Assembly (NCBI GenBank): GCA_023428905.1
Contig: JAEYWP010000008.1
Location: forward strand, 331,911 to 395,910
Origin: Verrucomicrobiota bacterium
GTDB lineage: Bacteria > Verrucomicrobiota > Verrucomicrobiia > Opitutales > Opitutaceae
DNA: 64,000 nt
Reading direction: 5' to 3'
The notes beneath the pieces are model-generated. The model ran no database searches, was not told the DNA's origin, and was given only the letters and a program-made list of their open reading frames with translations. Of the stretch, positions 63,889 through 64,000 are shown one piece after another (the stretch's first letter is position 1; the number at the start of each line of letters is the position of its first letter). The position numbers were made by a program, and so were the translations under genes.

Positions 63889-64000
63889 TCAACCGGCAAG
63901 GGCAAAATCAGGTTTAGTCATCAGACGATGGATGACGTGAAGCATTTTTCGCATAACGGCGATGATGGCGACTGGGCCTGGTTTGCCGCGTTCGCGAAGG
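63889..64000 (-). CDS. IS110-family transposase, C-terminal fragment (cut by window edge)
   Basis: On the minus strand the window end reads in frame to a stop at 63889-63891. The last 36 or so residues include RERGKPGPVAIIAVMRKML and then HVIHRLMTKPDF. The sequence RGKP..VA..A.MRK.L is the hallmark C-terminus of IS110/IS116/IS902 transposases, which have a RuvC-like DEDD domain and a C-terminal Tnp-type domain and move with a bridge RNA. Only the C-terminus is visible, so intactness is unknown. The stop lies 8 bases from the 42-bp repeat; the adjacent sequence is probably the element end or its target site. Confidence 0.8.
   Translation of the reverse strand, partial: LRERGKPGPVAIIAVMRKMLHVIHRLMTKPDFALAG

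Overview
This 64 kb window is a GC-rich bacterial chromosome segment, most likely from an Opitutaceae-type member of the Verrucomicrobiota. The inference rests on gene content: five TonB-dependent outer membrane receptors (TBDRs) of two size classes, a PEP-CTERM sorted protein, Tat-exported Gfo/Idh/MocA oxidoreductases, an LL-diaminopimelate aminotransferase (DapL), an NrfHA ammonifying nitrite reductase and a LacI-type regulator. No 16S rRNA or complete marker set is present, so the placement is inference.

Layout. 1-1.2 kb: 3' end of a probable glycoside hydrolase. 1.4-12.6 kb (minus strand): three TBDRs of about 870-960 aa with rho-independent terminators, a small secreted protein and an S9 peptidase. 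12.8-16.2 kb: an xdhC/mocA-like maturation pair (+) meeting purEK (-) tail to tail. 16.5-19.6 kb (-): ECF sigma factor, small membrane protein (possible anti-sigma) and a bactofilin-like/RDD membrane protein. 19.7-25.6 kb: a lipoprotein, a sugar nucleotidyltransferase and an AttEFGH-like ABC operon with ATGA stop/start overlaps. 25.7-31.4 kb (-): S8-like secreted protease with two repeated C-terminal domains, MATE transporter, Tat-dependent oxidoreductase. 31.6-33.6 kb: a 34-aa histone-H1-like basic protein with its own terminator, endonuclease III, tRNA-Val(CAC), and a hairpin element flanked by direct repeats. 33.8-46.2 kb: two 1200-aa class TBDRs around a shortened LacI-type regulator and a two-component system with a large periplasmic sensor. 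46.6-55 kb: secreted repeat protein, second Tat oxidoreductase, ExeM-type nuclease, glycine decarboxylase GcvP, FAH-family hydrolase. 55.2-57.2 kb: nrfHA. 57.7-64 kb: PEP-CTERM protein, panE, nadB-panC, dapL, then repeats and the end of an IS110-family transposase cut by the window edge.

The picture is of a polymer- and ligand-scavenging heterotroph that imports large substrates through TBDRs, secretes hydrolases and can reduce nitrite to ammonium, next to ordinary purine, NAD, pantothenate, lysine and one-carbon metabolism genes.

The most unusual signals are non-coding. All five TBDR genes have a 5' leader made of a hairpin followed by a G-free or G-poor A/C-rich spacer running into the ATG with no Shine-Dalgarno sequence. 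The histone-like mini-gene has the same spacer. Short ATTCGTGATT/ATTCGGGATT repeats recur only in intergenic gaps and are densest beside the IS110 end. A structured, direct-repeat-flanked element follows the tRNA gene.
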